Below are positions 46,754 to 55,506 of a stretch of DNA of 64,000 nt, one piece after another. Position 1 is the first letter of the stretch; every line of letters begins with the position of its first letter. Under the pieces are notes generated by a model. The model made no database searches. It saw only the letters and a program-made list of their open reading frames with translations, and was not told where the DNA came from. The translations under genes and the position numbers were made by a program. Source of the stretch: Bacillus cereus (GTDB lineage Bacteria > Bacillota > Bacilli > Bacillales > Bacillaceae_G); assembly GCF_002584535.1 (NCBI RefSeq), contig NZ_NUOT01000013.1:62001-126000 (forward strand), given 5' to 3'.

Positions 46754-48871
46754 CTACGGTTTAGCTACTTTTGTCTTTTCACCTTCTCGATTTGTTTGTG
46801 AGTTATACGGAACAACATAAAAACTTGGTTTAGAGAATATGTTAATAAACTTTTCTTCGTACTCACCAATTCCCTTTACTGTTCCAACATGGGTATGGAT
46901 TCCGTTCTCAACCTTATAGATTCGATAGATAACTCTTTTATCTTGAAGTGGTTTCCAGTTCAATTTCATCGTAAATAAACCAAACGGACTAAACGATAAT
47001 TTCGCCTCTATATTTTCAATTTTACTTAAGCGGATTGGTGTTCCGATCGTTTCAACACCTTTTGGCTTCTTGAAATTTGAATCATCTTGTACGTTCGCCT
47101 TCGTTAAAATCTTTTTAAATAATTGTGTTGCAGACGCACTCTCATCATGCAGTTGATGCTCGTTATCCGTACGATCGTACCCAATCCAGACCGCTCCTAC
47201 TAAACTCGGCGTGTATCCAACAAACCAAAAATCTCTAGCGCCTTCGCTTTGATTCGGAAGAGACGTTGTACCTGTTTTTCCTGCTAGTGCACCTTTATAT
47301 TCTCCCGCTTTTGCCGTACCTTCTTTTACGACACCTTCTAGCATTTTTGTCATATACCATGCTGTTTGTTTTGAAAACACTTTCGTTTCGTTTTTCGGTG
47401 ATTCTCCAATCACCTTTCCGTGTCGATCGAGTACCTTTTCAATCACATGTGGCTCAATAATGTTTCCATTCGCTAAAAACGAACGGTACATCTTTACAAG
47501 TTCAAATGGAGAAACCCCTTCTTTCAGCCCGCCAAGTGCCGTGCTTAAACCAGATTCTGCAATATGAATATTCCCCTTCTCTAAATATTGCTTTCCTTCT
47601 TCTATCCCCATTTCATGTAATAAAGATACAGCTGGTACATTCGCTGACTCTAAGAGCGCATCGTACATTGTTACTTCTTTTGAATACCGATGATTATAAT
47701 TTCTTGGTTCATATCCTTCAACAGAGACTCGTTCATTTGTTAATAAAGAATACGGATTATACTTTTTCGTTTCCAGCGCTGGTGCGTACACAATGAGCGG
47801 TTTTAAAACAGACCCTGGCTGTCTTTTCGCGAACACTCTATTAAACCCTCTTGGCACATACTCTCGTCCGCCAATCGCTGCTTTAATTCCTCCTGTCATA
47901 TTATCCATTAATAAAAAGGCACCTTGTGCTCCGCCCTCTTTTCCTGGAAAATTGCGTGCATCTTGAAATTGATCGTAAGCGACTTTTTGAATTTTTTCAT
48001 CCATTGAAACAACAAATGTATATCCACCGCGCAGAACTTCTTGATGCGACAAACCATATAAGCGTGCCGCCTCATCTATTACCATATCTACATAGGGCAT
48101 ATAAGCAAGTTCTCGCTCATTTAAATTTTTATAAAGCGCAATTGTTTTCCCTTGGTAGCGAACACTTTCCTCCGCTGATACATAGCCTTGTTTATGCATA
48201 AGTGACAATACTAAATCACGGCGTTCCTTACTCTTTTTTGGATATAAGAACGGTGAATACCCGTTTGGTGCTTTCGGAAGACCCGCAAGCATCGCTCCTT
48301 CTTCAACCGTCAACTCCTCTACATTTTTATTAAAATACAATTTTGCTGCTGCTTGAATTCCGTAGGCACCATGACCAAAATAAATATGATTCATATACAT
48401 TTCGAGAAGTTGCCCCTTCGTATATTTTTGTTCTAATTTAAGTGCGATTGCCACTTCTTTTAATTTACGTGTAAATGTTTTTTCATGAGTTAAAAAAACA
48501 TTTTTAACAAGTTGCTGCGTAATGGTACTACCGCCCTCGACTTTTTCTCTTGCTAAAATATCTTTATACAATGCGCGAAACACAGAAGGATAGTCAATCC
48601 CATGATGGTCATAAAACCGAGCATCCTCTACAGCGATAAATGCTTGTTGTACATGTTTCGGAACTTGTTCAATCGATACAAGATCTCTATTTTCTACATA
48701 TAATTTTGTAATTTCTTTTCCTTGTTGATCAACAATACGTGATGAAGAGTGGAAAACCAGCTGCTTTTCATCCATCATATAACCACCAGCTAACACAATG
48801 AGTTTATAGAATACAATTGCGACTACAAACACCGCCACGCCGCCCATTAAGGTCCACATTATTTTCTTCAT
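46754..48871 (-). CDS. pbpF: Class A penicillin-binding protein (glycosyltransferase plus transpeptidase)
   Basis: 705 residues. A membrane anchor (about 8-30) is followed by the GT51 glycosyltransferase domain with EDARFYDHHG (about 87-96) and GGSTITQQLVKN (about 118-129). The transpeptidase domain has the serine in PGSVLKP (about 356-362), SANVPA (about 410) and KTGTT (about 531). It polymerises and cross-links peptidoglycan on the outer face of the membrane. The position next to hemE and opposite hmoB equals pbpF in B. subtilis, where it has a sporulation-linked role. The domains are intact. Confidence 0.93.
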   Translation of the reverse strand: MKKIMWTLMGGVAVFVVAIVFYKLIVLAGGYMMDEKQLVFHSSSRIVDQQGKEITKLYVENRDLVSIEQVPKHVQQAFIAVEDARFYDHHGIDYPSVFRALYKDILAREKVEGGSTITQQLVKNVFLTHEKTFTRKLKEVAIALKLEQKYTKGQLLEMYMNHIYFGHGAYGIQAAAKLYFNKNVEELTVEEGAMLAGLPKAPNGYSPFLYPKKSKERRDLVLSLMHKQGYVSAEESVRYQGKTIALYKNLNERELAYMPYVDMVIDEAARLYGLSHQEVLRGGYTFVVSMDEKIQKVAYDQFQDARNFPGKEGGAQGAFLLMDNMTGGIKAAIGGREYVPRGFNRVFAKRQPGSVLKPLIVYAPALETKKYNPYSLLTNERVSVEGYEPRNYNHRYSKEVTMYDALLESANVPAVSLLHEMGIEEGKQYLEKGNIHIAESGLSTALGGLKEGVSPFELVKMYRSFLANGNIIEPHVIEKVLDRHGKVIGESPKNETKVFSKQTAWYMTKMLEGVVKEGTAKAGEYKGALAGKTGTTSLPNQSEGARDFWFVGYTPSLVGAVWIGYDRTDNEHQLHDESASATQLFKKILTKANVQDDSNFKKPKGVETIGTPIRLSKIENIEAKLSFSPFGLFTMKLNWKPLQDKRVIYRIYKVENGIHTHVGTVKGIGEYEEKFINIFSKPSFYVVPYNSQTNREGEKTKVAKP

Positions 48872-48964
48872 TCATCGTCCTTCTTTCCAAATGATGGTAC
48901 ATTTATTATTTGAAAAAGAATAATCTTTATGTATATAATCTTCCAAGTTTTTGGCAAGAGTTGC

Positions 48965-48970
48965 TATAAT
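48965..48970 (+). promoter_or_regulatory. Probable -10 box of hmoB
   Basis: A perfect TATAAT lies 37 bases before the hmoB start in the divergent pbpF/hmoB spacer. The -35 region (TTCCAA at 18-base spacing) is weak. Confidence 0.5.
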
Positions 48971-49001
48971 GAAAGCAAAATCATTAAGGGGGGCATTATA
49001 A

Positions 49002-49475
49002 ATGAAAGCAATCATTTCATACGAAACACCTCTAGAACAACCGCATTTCACTGCAAAGAATGATGAAAAAAATATGTTTTATAAAGAAAATACAGAAGAA
49101 ACTGTAGAAGGTTCACTTAGCTATGACGTGCTAGACGCAGTCGGAGAATTTAAAGGACAACCTGGCTTTATTGTTTGTAACAACATTTCTGTTACAGATG
49201 AAGGCCGTCCTGTCTTTGAACATCGTTTCAAAAGCCGCGCAGGTCTTATTGAAAACGAACCCGGTTTCCAAGCAATCCGCGTTCTTCGCCCATTAAGTAA
49301 CGATACATATGTCATTATGACAATGTGGGAAACGGAGCAAAACTTTAAAGATTGGACGGAATCACGTTCTTTCGAAAATGCACATAAAAAACGCCCTGCA
49401 CAAGCAAGTGCAGAGCCGCAAAAAAGTATTTTTTCAAGACCATCTTTTGTGACAACATTTGATGTGTTAGCGTAA
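49002..49475 (+). CDS. hmoB: Haem-degrading monooxygenase HmoB
   Basis: 157 residues. The C-terminal half (about 65-150) is an antibiotic-biosynthesis-monooxygenase-type ferredoxin-like fold, with GFQAIRVLRP and MTMWETEQNFKDWTES, as in IsdG/HmoB haem oxygenases. In B. subtilis hmoB (yhgC) is next to pbpF in the same orientation, so position agrees with sequence. The enzyme opens haem to free iron. Spacing from AAGGGGGGC to the ATG is normal. A long open frame on the opposite strand (49121-49654) is a shadow of this gene. Confidence 0.9.
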   Translation: MKAIISYETPLEQPHFTAKNDEKNMFYKENTEETVEGSLSYDVLDAVGEFKGQPGFIVCNNISVTDEGRPVFEHRFKSRAGLIENEPGFQAIRVLRPLSNDTYVIMTMWETEQNFKDWTESRSFENAHKKRPAQASAEPQKSIFSRPSFVTTFDVLA

Positions 49476-49518
49476 AAAATACCCTTATCCTTTTCAAAGG
49501 TGCAAACAACATCAGCAG

Positions 49519-49548
49519 AAGACGAAATCCCAATGATTTCGTCTTTTT
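49519..49548 (+). terminator. Terminator of hmoB
   Basis: AAGACGAAAT and ATTTCGTCTTTTT form a stem with a short loop and a T-run, 45 bases after the stop. Confidence 0.85.
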
Positions 49549-49580
49549 CATTATATTTGTAGAGTAAAGGGGGATTGGAT

Positions 49581-50006
49581 ATGAAATTCACAAAGTATTT
49601 TCTCCTTTTGTTCGCACTGATTTTATTAGTGATGACAGGTTGTTCAATCGGCATAGAAAACGAAAAACAGAATATAAAAGTTCAACAATGTATCGGTAAC
49701 GAAAATAACTATGAAGATTTCAATGAAATTACGAATAATGGGCAAGTTCGTAAAGTGAAAAAAATATTAGATAAAGCTGATTGGGAAAATGTAAAAGTAG
49801 ATATGACACGTCCTGCTGATTACCGTTTTATATTTCAATTTAAAAATCCTAAAATAGAAGCAAAAGCTGTTTTATATGAACTTTGGATCAGTCCCAATAA
49901 AGATAAAGTAAAAGTTGTAAGAGGTGGTCGTGAGTACGTTCAACTCAGTAATGAAGATTCATCCTCCCTATTTGAGATTTTAATAGGAGAAAAGCTTGGG
50001 AGATAA
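49581..50006 (+). CDS. Small lipoprotein of unknown function
   Basis: 141 residues from ATG 49581, placed by AAAGGGGG nine bases upstream; a TTG two codons earlier is less likely. A lipoprotein signal ends in VMTGC (Cys about residue 22). The mature part is hydrophilic, with no family that I recognise; it contains KADWENVKVDMTRPADYRF and RGGREYVQLS, a beta-rich arrangement like small periplasmic-type inhibitors. The gene stands alone between two terminators. It is probably exposed on the outer face of the membrane. Confidence 0.75.
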   Translation: MKFTKYFLLLFALILLVMTGCSIGIENEKQNIKVQQCIGNENNYEDFNEITNNGQVRKVKKILDKADWENVKVDMTRPADYRFIFQFKNPKIEAKAVLYELWISPNKDKVKVVRGGREYVQLSNEDSSSLFEILIGEKLGR

Positions 50007-50022
50007 CCCAAGCTCTTTTTTT
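49993..50022 (+). terminator. Terminator of the small lipoprotein gene
   Basis: AGCTTGGG and CCCAAGCT arms overlap the stop codon and are followed by seven T. Confidence 0.85.
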
Positions 50023-50044
50023 ATCTTTTAACGAAAGCCGTTAC

Positions 50045-51481
50045 TTATTCTTTTTGCTTATACCAATCTCGTATGTAATTGGCATCCTCTTCACGCACAT
50101 GCTTCAATTCATAATGACGCCCAATAGCGCTGCAAGCTACCGCTATAATATACGTATACAGCCTATCTTTACGCTGAAAATACGATTGCGTTTTTGTCAT
50201 TGCTTGTACATGTCTTCTTCTCACGAATCCTGTATACTTGGCGATGCCCCTGTATACAAGCGTTAACTGATCAGATTTTATCGCATATCCACCCGTTTTA
50301 TATTTTCCATACCCAAGAATCGTAAAGAACAAAAATAATGGCACTAATGTTAATAACGCACTATATTGCTCGAAATACAAACTTGCCCCTATAATCGGTA
50401 CCGATGCAAGTCCAAAAATAATCCAGCCCATAATCAAGTAACGACGCAGCGCAGCTTTTGGCAAATGTACAATTTCCTCTTCTATTTCATACGGCAACTT
50501 TAAATAGGTCAATAGCTCTTGTACATCCTTTTTCTTCATAAGCGGGTGCAATATGACATTCATATTCTTTGTATCTATGCTTTGAATGACTTCTACTTCC
50601 ATAGAACAATAGCCAAACGGTTGACGAAGAATTCCTTCTTTCATTGTCAACGCTTGAATCCGGTGCAATTTTAAAACAATCTCTTTCTTTTCGAGTAGCC
50701 CTTGTGAAATGCGAATTTCATTTCCGTTTCTCTGCACGGTAAAGTTCGCGTGTTTGAAAGCATAGCCAATTGTAGAGATGATCCATGAGATTACGATTAA
50801 AATCGCGCCCATGTATAACAAATTATATACACTATTGTCTTTCACATATGATTCTATTTCATCTATTAACCATTTCGGAAGAACGTTATCAAACTGTGTA
50901 TAAAGAAAGAACAATCCTGAAAATAACAAGCCAAACTGACCGGATGTAATAGACGCTAGCAAAATTTCTTTTGCTGTTAACTGATAAACAGTTGTGTTTG
51001 TTTCTTGTCGCAAGCTTTCCTCTTCTTTTATAGGCTTCTCGTCTTCTACTTTATTTAATAAGGCGATTAATTCTTTCGCTTCCTCTTCCTTAATACCAGC
51101 TAACGTTACCTCTGGATCCTTCCCACCACCAGCCGCTTCAATTTTGAGCTTCGTTAATCCAAATAACTGATAGATAATATTTGAAGTCGTACTAATTGTT
51201 TGCACACGCTCTTTATTTAGATAGCTTTCCTTTTTAACAAATACCCCTTGTTTTATATGTAAAATGTTGTTTTCAATCCAATAAACTTTAAAGTACCATT
51301 TCACAAACGAAAAGATGGCCAAAATCAATAAAAAACCTACAATGAAAATGGGAAACCAATACCAAGGCTCTCTTTCATCTTTCGGACCAAATAAAACAAC
51401 GATAATAAGCGGAAATAAACTAGAAATCCTTATATCAAATAATATCGTAATCGGATGTTGCCTTTTATTCATCCTCATCAC
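50045..51481 (-). CDS. PH-domain membrane protein, YdbT-like, copy 1
   Basis: About 478 residues with several membrane helices and repeated bacterial PH (DUF304) domains: VKKESYLNKERVQTI (about 83-97), VLKLHRIQALTMKEGILRQP in the middle and FVRRRHVQAMTKTQSYFQR near the end. It resembles YdbT of B. subtilis, which works with YdbS; the pair is linked to resistance to some peptides, and the mechanism is not settled. The start lies inside the end of the YdbS-like gene (17-base overlap), so translation is coupled. A second, diverged copy of the pair lies at 53357-55235. Confidence 0.82.
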   Translation of the reverse strand: MMRMNKRQHPITILFDIRISSLFPLIIVVLFGPKDEREPWYWFPIFIVGFLLILAIFSFVKWYFKVYWIENNILHIKQGVFVKKESYLNKERVQTISTTSNIIYQLFGLTKLKIEAAGGGKDPEVTLAGIKEEEAKELIALLNKVEDEKPIKEEESLRQETNTTVYQLTAKEILLASITSGQFGLLFSGLFFLYTQFDNVLPKWLIDEIESYVKDNSVYNLLYMGAILIVISWIISTIGYAFKHANFTVQRNGNEIRISQGLLEKKEIVLKLHRIQALTMKEGILRQPFGYCSMEVEVIQSIDTKNMNVILHPLMKKKDVQELLTYLKLPYEIEEEIVHLPKAALRRYLIMGWIIFGLASVPIIGASLYFEQYSALLTLVPLFLFFTILGYGKYKTGGYAIKSDQLTLVYRGIAKYTGFVRRRHVQAMTKTQSYFQRKDRLYTYIIAVACSAIGRHYELKHVREEDANYIRDWYKQKE

Positions 51482-51941
51482 TCACTTTCGCAAGTTCCCC
51501 AATTCGTCGTTTCAACTCTTCTGCTTCTCTCTTTGTTAACCCTGGAATACTATGAGAAGTCGCTGCCGTTGAAATTTGTAATTCTGCTAGCTCATATTTT
51601 CTCATAATCGGCCCTTGTTCGATCGTAACATGCTGAACACGTATCATCGGAACAAGTACACGTTTTACAACAAACATCCCTCTTTGAATTTCAATCTCTT
51701 CTTCATCTAGCCGGTAGCTATAGTACCGCTGGCGTAATGCGGGAAAAATAAAGTAATCTAGCGGTGCATACAGTATCGTCAAGGTGACCAATACACCAAA
51801 CAACCAGCCCCACCAATGAAATTGAATCATAAAAAAGAGATATGCTAAAACGATGCTTACAAGTACCCCGGCACCAATTAATGCATGGATTTTCCACACT
51901 TTCACCATATTCGGATGAATTTCATTTTCTAATGGATGCAT
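51465..51941 (-). CDS. PH-domain membrane protein, YdbS-like, copy 1
   Basis: 158 residues with two membrane helices near the start (about 20-60) and one PH domain with RVQHVTIEQGPIMRKY (about 102-117) and STAATSHSIPGL (about 124-135). It belongs to the YdbS family and is the first gene of a two-gene unit with the YdbT-like protein. It differs only moderately from the second copy at 54759-55235; start region, motif blocks and overlap length are conserved. ATG 51941 is preceded by GGAGTGATT. Confidence 0.83.
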   Translation of the reverse strand: MHPLENEIHPNMVKVWKIHALIGAGVLVSIVLAYLFFMIQFHWWGWLFGVLVTLTILYAPLDYFIFPALRQRYYSYRLDEEEIEIQRGMFVVKRVLVPMIRVQHVTIEQGPIMRKYELAELQISTAATSHSIPGLTKREAEELKRRIGELAKVSDEDE

Positions 51942-52260
51942 GTAATCACTCCAAATTTAGAAATCTATTGAATACATATACTATTTATCCCTCATTGTAA
52001 TATGTCATTCTCATACAAAACAAGGTAAAATAAACAGTTTTTGTAAAAGTGCAATTTATTATTTTTTCTTAATATGTAGAACACATCCCATACCTAAACG
52101 AAACTGTTATCTCTCCACATTTAAATTATAGGGTAAACTGTTTTTTCCTATTCTCTTTTTTGTATACGAGACTAAACCACCATTTCTTTGAAATATAGAC
52201 TATTAAACAAGCAATTCTTGCATTTAAACATAAAATATTTCTAAAAGGAGGTGCTTTTAA
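51942..52260. other. Spacer without genes upstream of the small spore-type gene
   Basis: AT-rich divergent spacer of about 320 bases. Apart from a possible sporulation -10 box close to 52261, nothing definite is seen. Confidence 0.5.
52229..52237 (+). promoter_or_regulatory. Possible sigma-K -10 box
   Basis: CATAAAATA fits the CATAnnnTA pattern of mother-cell sigma-K promoters and lies 24 bases before the start of the small cysteine-containing gene. The -35 element is not clear. Confidence 0.3.
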
Positions 52261-52479
52261 ATGGCTAATAATCATGATAAATGCGTATGTGAACAGTTAG
52301 TAACTTTACCATTGGGTACAGAAGTAGATATTTATTTAAGTGGAAATACACTCGAAGATGTTATTTTTGTTAATTTCAATGCGGACAATTTTTGTGCAAC
52401 TTTTATAGATAATGAAACAGAACCAGGAACTATACTTGTTTTAGATTGTGGAGATATTTTAGCACTTCGAATTGAATAA
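52261..52479 (+). CDS. Small acidic Cys-containing protein, probable spore-surface protein
   Basis: 72 residues, acidic, four cysteines (CVCEQ near the start, then FCATF and LDCGD). The start is certain from AAAGGAGG at ideal spacing. The pattern of short beta strands and paired cysteines is like small coat or exosporium proteins of the B. cereus group, but I do not recognise a named one. It is followed by a strong terminator and faces a convergent C1q-like gene, another spore-surface type. The spore role is inference. Confidence 0.7.
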   Translation: MANNHDKCVCEQLVTLPLGTEVDIYLSGNTLEDVIFVNFNADNFCATFIDNETEPGTILVLDCGDILALRIE

Positions 52480-52486
52480 TTAGATG

Positions 52487-52519
52487 AAAAAAAAGAGCTT
52501 TCCAAAAAGCTCTTTTTTT
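52487..52519. terminator. Terminator, works in both directions
   Basis: AAAAAAAAGAGCTT and AAGCTCTTTTTTT arms with a 6-base loop between the convergent 72-residue gene and the C1q-like gene. Confidence 0.85.
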
Positions 52520-52537
52520 GATTATACTGATGCAATT

Positions 52538-52975
52538 TTATGGAGATGAAAATCTAGCTACTTCAAAACGTGTTCCTTCGTTATTCAAAATAGTCATATT
52601 TCCTCCGCTAATCATTGTCCATACTTGAACTTTATCCCTTTTATTTAATTGTAGAATCGTACTTACTCTTACGGCATGAGGCCGCCCAACTAATTTTGGC
52701 ACAAAATAGTGATCTTCTCTAACAATATCGATATCATTTACACGTATTAACATTGTTATAGTACGAGAAATATCAAAAGGATAAGTAGCAAGAAATGCTG
52801 CACCTGCAGTAATAGCATATACTCCCTTTCTTGCAGGAACAAAGGTTGAGTCGGATATATTATACTCATTTTTTAAATCGAATTGTTTCGTTTCATACGT
52901 AATCTGTTTAAATTGTGCTGTAGGTATATTCTGGTTAAATGCTTTTACAGCTCTAAATGCGGACGGTCTAATCAA
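52538..52975 (-). CDS. C1q/TNF-like jelly-roll protein
   Basis: 145 residues forming one C1q-like beta-sandwich, with FVPARKGVYAITAGAAFLA (about 45-63) and VWTMISGGNMTIL near the end. Similar domains close the exosporium collagen-like proteins of the B. cereus group, but no collagen repeat is present. The only clean start is TTG 52975 and it lacks a nearby binding site. An upstream ATG at 53015, behind an eight-base C run, would be in frame only if the run had one base fewer. The true N-terminus is therefore uncertain, and the gene may be phase variable or frame-shifted. Confidence 0.7.
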   Translation of the reverse strand: MIRPSAFRAVKAFNQNIPTAQFKQITYETKQFDLKNEYNISDSTFVPARKGVYAITAGAAFLATYPFDISRTITMLIRVNDIDIVREDHYFVPKLVGRPHAVRVSTILQLNKRDKVQVWTMISGGNMTILNNEGTRFEVARFSSP

Positions 52976-53356
52976 TTGTAGTAACGTTACGATAGGATTC
53001 CCCCCCCTCCCACATTAATGTATGAATGATATAAAAAGAGTGATTGGACACAAATTCTGGAGGGCTTGAGCGTTTCTTTTTTTAATATAAAATCTTGTAC
53101 AAATTAATTTCAAAGTGACATAACAAACCTGAAACAGGTCATTTTTTAACATTATGAAGCTTTTATCTTGCTACTTACTCCCTACCTTTTTGGCCAGCTA
53201 TTGGGGAGCTCGTGAGGAAAAAGAAGTAAGTTCATCTGATACCTCAAAACATAAAAAAATATCGTCTATTCTATTCATTTCCTATCAAGATTCTACTCTT
53301 ACAAATACAAATAGCGCAGTTCAAATCAATTGAACTGCGCTACTGTTATATAGATG
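52976..53356. other. Spacer with C-tract and hairpin, no gene called
   Basis: Holds the homopolymer 53000-53007 and the terminator 53312-53341. A 59-codon frame at 53154-53333 has no ribosome binding site and runs into the terminator. Confidence 0.5.
53312..53341 (-). terminator. Stem-loop terminator after YdbT-like copy 2
   Basis: TAGCGCAGTTCA and TGAACTGCGCTA form a 12-base-pair stem directly after the gene. The T-rich tail on the minus strand is interrupted, so termination may be partial. Confidence 0.6.
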
Positions 53357-54775
53357 CTATTTATCCTTATACCAATCCACCATACGCTCTGCATCTTCCA
53401 AACGCATATGCTCTAATTTATAATTTGTGGATGCACTAGAGAAAGTTTGCGAACATAAATGGGCTCCACGCTGAAAATAAGACTGTGTTTTCTCGATTGA
53501 TTGTACATGCCTTCTTCTCACGAGTCCCGTATATTTAGCAATATTACGATACACCATTGTCAACTGTTCCTCTTCTACCCTGTAACCACCTGCACGGAAT
53601 GTCGCATAACCAAGTGACATCAGTAATACAAACAGAGGTAACAGTAGCCAAATAATAAAGTATTTTTCAAAATATATACTTGCGCCTGTAACCGGAACTG
53701 CTAATATACAAAAGAAAATAAAACTGTCTAATAAATAGCGACGCAGTGCCGTTTTTGGCAAGGCTGTAATAGTAGGATTTAGTTCATATGGCAACTGTAA
53801 ATGTGCAAGCAATTCTGCGACGCGGTCTTTCCGAATAACTGGATGAAGTGTAACGTTCTCCTCACCTTTTTCATTATTTTGAATGACTTCTACATGAATA
53901 GAACAGTAGCCAAATGGTTGACGGAATATCCCTTCTTTTATCGTGATCCCTTGAATGCGGTGCAGCTTTAACACAAGTTCTTTTCTCTCAAGAAGCCCTT
54001 GTGAAATACGAATTTCATCATTTTTCCGGTGCACAGTAAAGTTCGCATGCTTTAAGGCGTAGCCAATTGTAGATACGATCCAAGAAACAACAAGTAACAT
54101 CGCAACTAGATAAATCCAGCCATACACATCATGATCCATCACATATGCTTCTGCTTTGTCTTTCATCCATTTCGGGATATACTCATCTACTTGCGAATAA
54201 ACAAGGAATAAGAGAGAGAACAACAAACCAAATTGACCGGACGTAACCGACGCTAATAAGATCTCTTTCCAAGTCAACTTATATTCCGTCTTATTCTCCT
54301 CTTCCACACGAATTTGTGAAGAATCCTCTTGTATTTCTACGGCTTCCCCTGCCTGTTCATTTAACATTGTAATTAATGATTTTGCTTCATCCATCGTAAT
54401 ACCTGCTAAACTGACCTCAGGCTCATTACCACCGCCAGCTGTTTCAATTTTCAGCTTTGTTAAACCTAATACTTGATATAACATACTTGAACTTGTATTA
54501 ATTGTTTGGACGCGCTCTTTATTCAAGTAACTTTCTTTCTTCACAAATAACCCTTGTTTAATGTGCAGTACATTATTTTCAACCCAATATACTTTATAGT
54601 ACCACTCAACAATAATAGAGATAACTGAAATCACTAGGAAACCTATCGGTACTAAATACCAAAATGGAAATTTCCCTTTTAAACTAAACAGAAAAATAAT
54701 GAATGGTATAAAGTCTGTTATCTTTAATTCAAGTAACATCGTGATTGGATGCTGCCTCTTATACATCCTCATCAC
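53357..54775 (-). CDS. PH-domain membrane protein, YdbT-like, copy 2
   Basis: 472 residues, clearly homologous to the protein at 50045-51481 along its whole length: the same MMRM-KRQHPIT start, VKKESYLNKERVQTIN, VLKLHRIQGITIKEGIFRQP and LVRRRHVQSIEKTQSYFQR blocks. It has several membrane helices and three PH-type (DUF304) domains. The start overlaps the end of the YdbS-like copy 2, as in copy 1. Differences are spread evenly, which points to an old duplication under selection rather than a recent one. The function is as for YdbT, not settled. Confidence 0.82.
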   Translation of the reverse strand: MMRMYKRQHPITMLLELKITDFIPFIIFLFSLKGKFPFWYLVPIGFLVISVISIIVEWYYKVYWVENNVLHIKQGLFVKKESYLNKERVQTINTSSSMLYQVLGLTKLKIETAGGGNEPEVSLAGITMDEAKSLITMLNEQAGEAVEIQEDSSQIRVEEENKTEYKLTWKEILLASVTSGQFGLLFSLLFLVYSQVDEYIPKWMKDKAEAYVMDHDVYGWIYLVAMLLVVSWIVSTIGYALKHANFTVHRKNDEIRISQGLLERKELVLKLHRIQGITIKEGIFRQPFGYCSIHVEVIQNNEKGEENVTLHPVIRKDRVAELLAHLQLPYELNPTITALPKTALRRYLLDSFIFFCILAVPVTGASIYFEKYFIIWLLLPLFVLLMSLGYATFRAGGYRVEEEQLTMVYRNIAKYTGLVRRRHVQSIEKTQSYFQRGAHLCSQTFSSASTNYKLEHMRLEDAERMVDWYKDK

Positions 54776-55235
54776 TCACCTTCGCAAGTTCTCCAATTTG
54801 TCGTTTCAATTGTTCTGCTTCTCTCATCTTTAAACCTGGAATACTATGAGAAGTAGCGGCAGTTGAAATTTGTAATTCTGCTAGATCATATTTTCTCATA
54901 ATTGGACCTTGCTCAATTGTAACGTGTTGCACACGTATCATTGGAACTAATACACGTTTAACTGTAAACATGCCGTGCTGAATTTCTAATTCTTCTTCAT
55001 TTAAGCGGTAGCTGTAATAACGCTGCCGTATTTTTGGAAAGACAAAATAATCAAGCGGTGTATACACAACCGTTAGTCCAATTAGGATATAAAACAGCCA
55101 AGCCCACCAATTAAACTTAATCATGAAAAAGAGATAAGCAAGGATAACTAACACACTTATGCCCAGCTCCATTACAACACGAGCTTTCCAAACTTTGACC
55201 ATATCAGGATGAATTTCATTTTCCAGTGGCTGCAT
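54759..55235 (-). CDS. PH-domain membrane protein, YdbS-like, copy 2
   Basis: 158 residues, the same length as copy 1, with identical blocks RVQHVTIEQGPIMRKY and STAATSHSIPGL and two N-terminal membrane helices. It forms a two-gene unit with the YdbT-like copy 2. The spacer upstream of its start (CGAATCACTCCAAATTTAG) closely matches that of copy 1, so the duplication included the 5' regulatory region. Confidence 0.83.
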   Translation of the reverse strand: MQPLENEIHPDMVKVWKARVVMELGISVLVILAYLFFMIKFNWWAWLFYILIGLTVVYTPLDYFVFPKIRQRYYSYRLNEEELEIQHGMFTVKRVLVPMIRVQHVTIEQGPIMRKYDLAELQISTAATSHSIPGLKMREAEQLKRQIGELAKVSDEDV

Positions 55236-55323
55236 CGAATCACTCCAAATTTAGTAATCTAATATATGAATTCTTTCATCTTACTATTTTACAGAAAATT
55301 ACATAGAAAGAGAATCATTTTTA

Positions 55324-55506
55324 TTACAATTCTTTCTTTTCATCATCTTTCTTCTCCGGAATGAAATAGCCGAACCAAATGAACCAAATCAGGCTAATCA
55401 ATGCCGTCCAGTCCTGTTCACCTTGAAATGCATTTATTACGTTTGGAATTTTATACACTCCAATAAACCCGAGGAAACCTAGCCACCAGTCTTTTCGAAA
55501 TTTCAT
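55324..55506 (-). CDS. Small membrane protein
   Basis: 60 residues with two hydrophobic segments (WWLGFLGFIGVY and ALISLIWFIWFGYFI) and a charged tail (PEKKDDEKKEL). GGGGAGAGGG precedes the ATG, so it is probably translated. It resembles short DUF3796-like proteins that occur beside transport or signalling genes, but the family is uncertain and no function can be given. Confidence 0.6.
   Translation of the reverse strand: MKFRKDWWLGFLGFIGVYKIPNVINAFQGEQDWTALISLIWFIWFGYFIPEKKDDEKKEL

Noticed and set aside
49121-49654. Open frame of 177 codons on the minus strand
   Set aside because: It overlies hmoB and the small lipoprotein start, has no binding site, and hmoB is well supported on the other strand.
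53154-53333. 59-codon plus-strand frame after the YdbT-like copy 2
   Set aside because: No ribosome binding site before the ATG, no recognisable family, and its end lies inside a terminator hairpin.
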